Source: Pedococcus sp.
GTDB lineage: Bacteria; Actinomycetota; Actinomycetes; Actinomycetales; Dermatophilaceae
Reading direction: 5' to 3'
Length of the DNA: 12,493 nt
NCBI GenBank assembly: GCA_025936615.1
Contig: JAICSZ010000020.1
Coordinates: 1-12,493, forward strand
The notes under the pieces are model-generated. The model was given only the letters and a program-made list of their open reading frames with translations, was not told where the DNA came from and searched no databases. Position 1 is the stretch's first letter. Every line of letters begins with the position of its first letter. Of this stretch, positions 12,056 through 12,493 are shown one piece after another. The position numbers and the translations under genes are program-made.

Positions 12056-12493
12056 ATGACGGACACCACCATCGACCTGACCCCCCAGGAGCGCGCGGCC
12101 GACCTCGACGTCGAGCAGCTCAAGCGGCTCGTCGGCCTCGTCGACTACGACGAGACCAAGGACCCGTTCCCGGTCACCGGCTGGGACGCCATCGTCTTCG
12201 TCGTCGGCAACGCGACCCAGGCCGCGCACTACTACCAGTCCGCGTGGGGCATGGAGCTCGAGGCCTACCGAGGCCCTGAGAACGGCGAGCGCGACCACAT
12301 GTCCTTCGTGCTCCGCTCCGGCTCCATCCGCTTCGTCCTTAACGGCGCGGTGAGCCCGGACAGCCCACTGATCGCCCACCACGCCAAGCACGGCGACGGT
12401 GTCGTCGACATCTCCCTCGAGGTGCCCGACGTCAACAAGTGCGTGGCCCAGGCCAAGGCGGCCGGAGCGCGCGTCGTCCGGGACGTGGAAGAG
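12056..12493 (+). CDS. hppD: 4-hydroxyphenylpyruvate dioxygenase, N-terminal part (3' end outside window)
   Basis: An open frame from ATG 12056 to the window end (146 codons, no stop). It starts MTDTTIDLTPQERAADLD and contains PVTGWDAIVFVVGNATQAAHYYQSAWGMELEAY, HMSFVLRSGSIRFVL and HHAKHGDGVVDISLEVPDV. This is the N-terminal vicinal-oxygen-chelate domain of 4-hydroxyphenylpyruvate dioxygenase. The HGDGV..I..EV segment is typical of the family; the iron ligands (His, His, Glu) lie in the C-terminal domain beyond the window. The enzyme converts 4-hydroxyphenylpyruvate and oxygen to homogentisate in tyrosine breakdown. Related alpha-keto acid dioxygenases such as 4-hydroxymandelate synthase cannot be excluded from this half alone. 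The divergent Lrp-type gene probably regulates it. Confidence 0.9.
   Translation, partial: MTDTTIDLTPQERAADLDVEQLKRLVGLVDYDETKDPFPVTGWDAIVFVVGNATQAAHYYQSAWGMELEAYRGPENGERDHMSFVLRSGSIRFVLNGAVSPDSPLIAHHAKHGDGVVDISLEVPDVNKCVAQAKAAGARVVRDVEE

Noticed and set aside
11947..12123. N-terminal extension of the Lrp/AsnC gene to 12123
   Set aside because: It overlaps the 5' end of the dioxygenase gene and the palindromes, and does not resemble the family; MSLDVLD at 11946 does.
1..12493. tRNA, rRNA, insertion sequence or attachment-site features
   Set aside because: I saw no cloverleaf, transposase, integrase or flanking terminal repeats.

Overview
The window is GC-rich, densely coded DNA from an actinobacterium. 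Codon use is strongly G/C at third positions. Several genes seem to start leaderless, a few bases after a TANNNT-type -10. The neighbourhood (YqgE/AlgH, DUF3039, DEAD/DEAH helicase, SARP regulator, dodecin, Lrp and HPPD) is typical of the phylum. Family resemblance and repeated GGCATAC/GTATGCC heptamers suggest the Intrasporangiaceae/Dermatophilaceae, but that placement is an impression, not a computed result.

Left part (1-5722, all +): the 3' portion of a DEAD-box RNA helicase with a long Arg/Asp-rich tandem-repeat extension; a YqgE/AlgH protein; a DUF3039 protein with a CPTC motif; a secreted M43-type zinc metalloprotease; and a second SF2 helicase of the XPB/Rad25-like kind. These look like chromosomal genes. 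The secreted protease looks like an insertion between DUF3039 and the helicase.

Middle part (5863-9947): the most interesting region. On the minus strand, read right to left, are two 62-residue paralogous small peptides (9546-9358 and 9309-9121), a 12-bp hairpin, an 825-codon ORF joining a PqqD-like/M50 membrane peptidase to a MinD/ParA-like ATPase, and, overlapping it by ATGA, a secreted protein with two CxGC repeats and a His-rich tail. A divergent SARP-type regulator follows on the plus strand (9948-10724). Between the divergent genes lies an array of CGTCRC-like hexamers spaced exactly 11 bp apart, the layout expected of a SARP operator. The peptides share an ungapped leader-like block (SVELLPxRETLA) and an Asn/Ala/Gln-rich C-terminal half. 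That half resembles the repeat units of the secreted protein. I read this as a SARP-controlled system for making, processing and exporting peptides, without any recognisable RiPP-modifying enzyme in the window. I do not recognise it as a named system.

Right part (10725-12493): a dodecin (+), an unrecognised 130-residue helical protein (+), an Lrp/AsnC regulator (-), and, divergent from it, the 5' part of 4-hydroxyphenylpyruvate dioxygenase (+), which runs off the window. A 15-bp perfect palindrome overlaps the regulator's start and is a probable autoregulatory operator.
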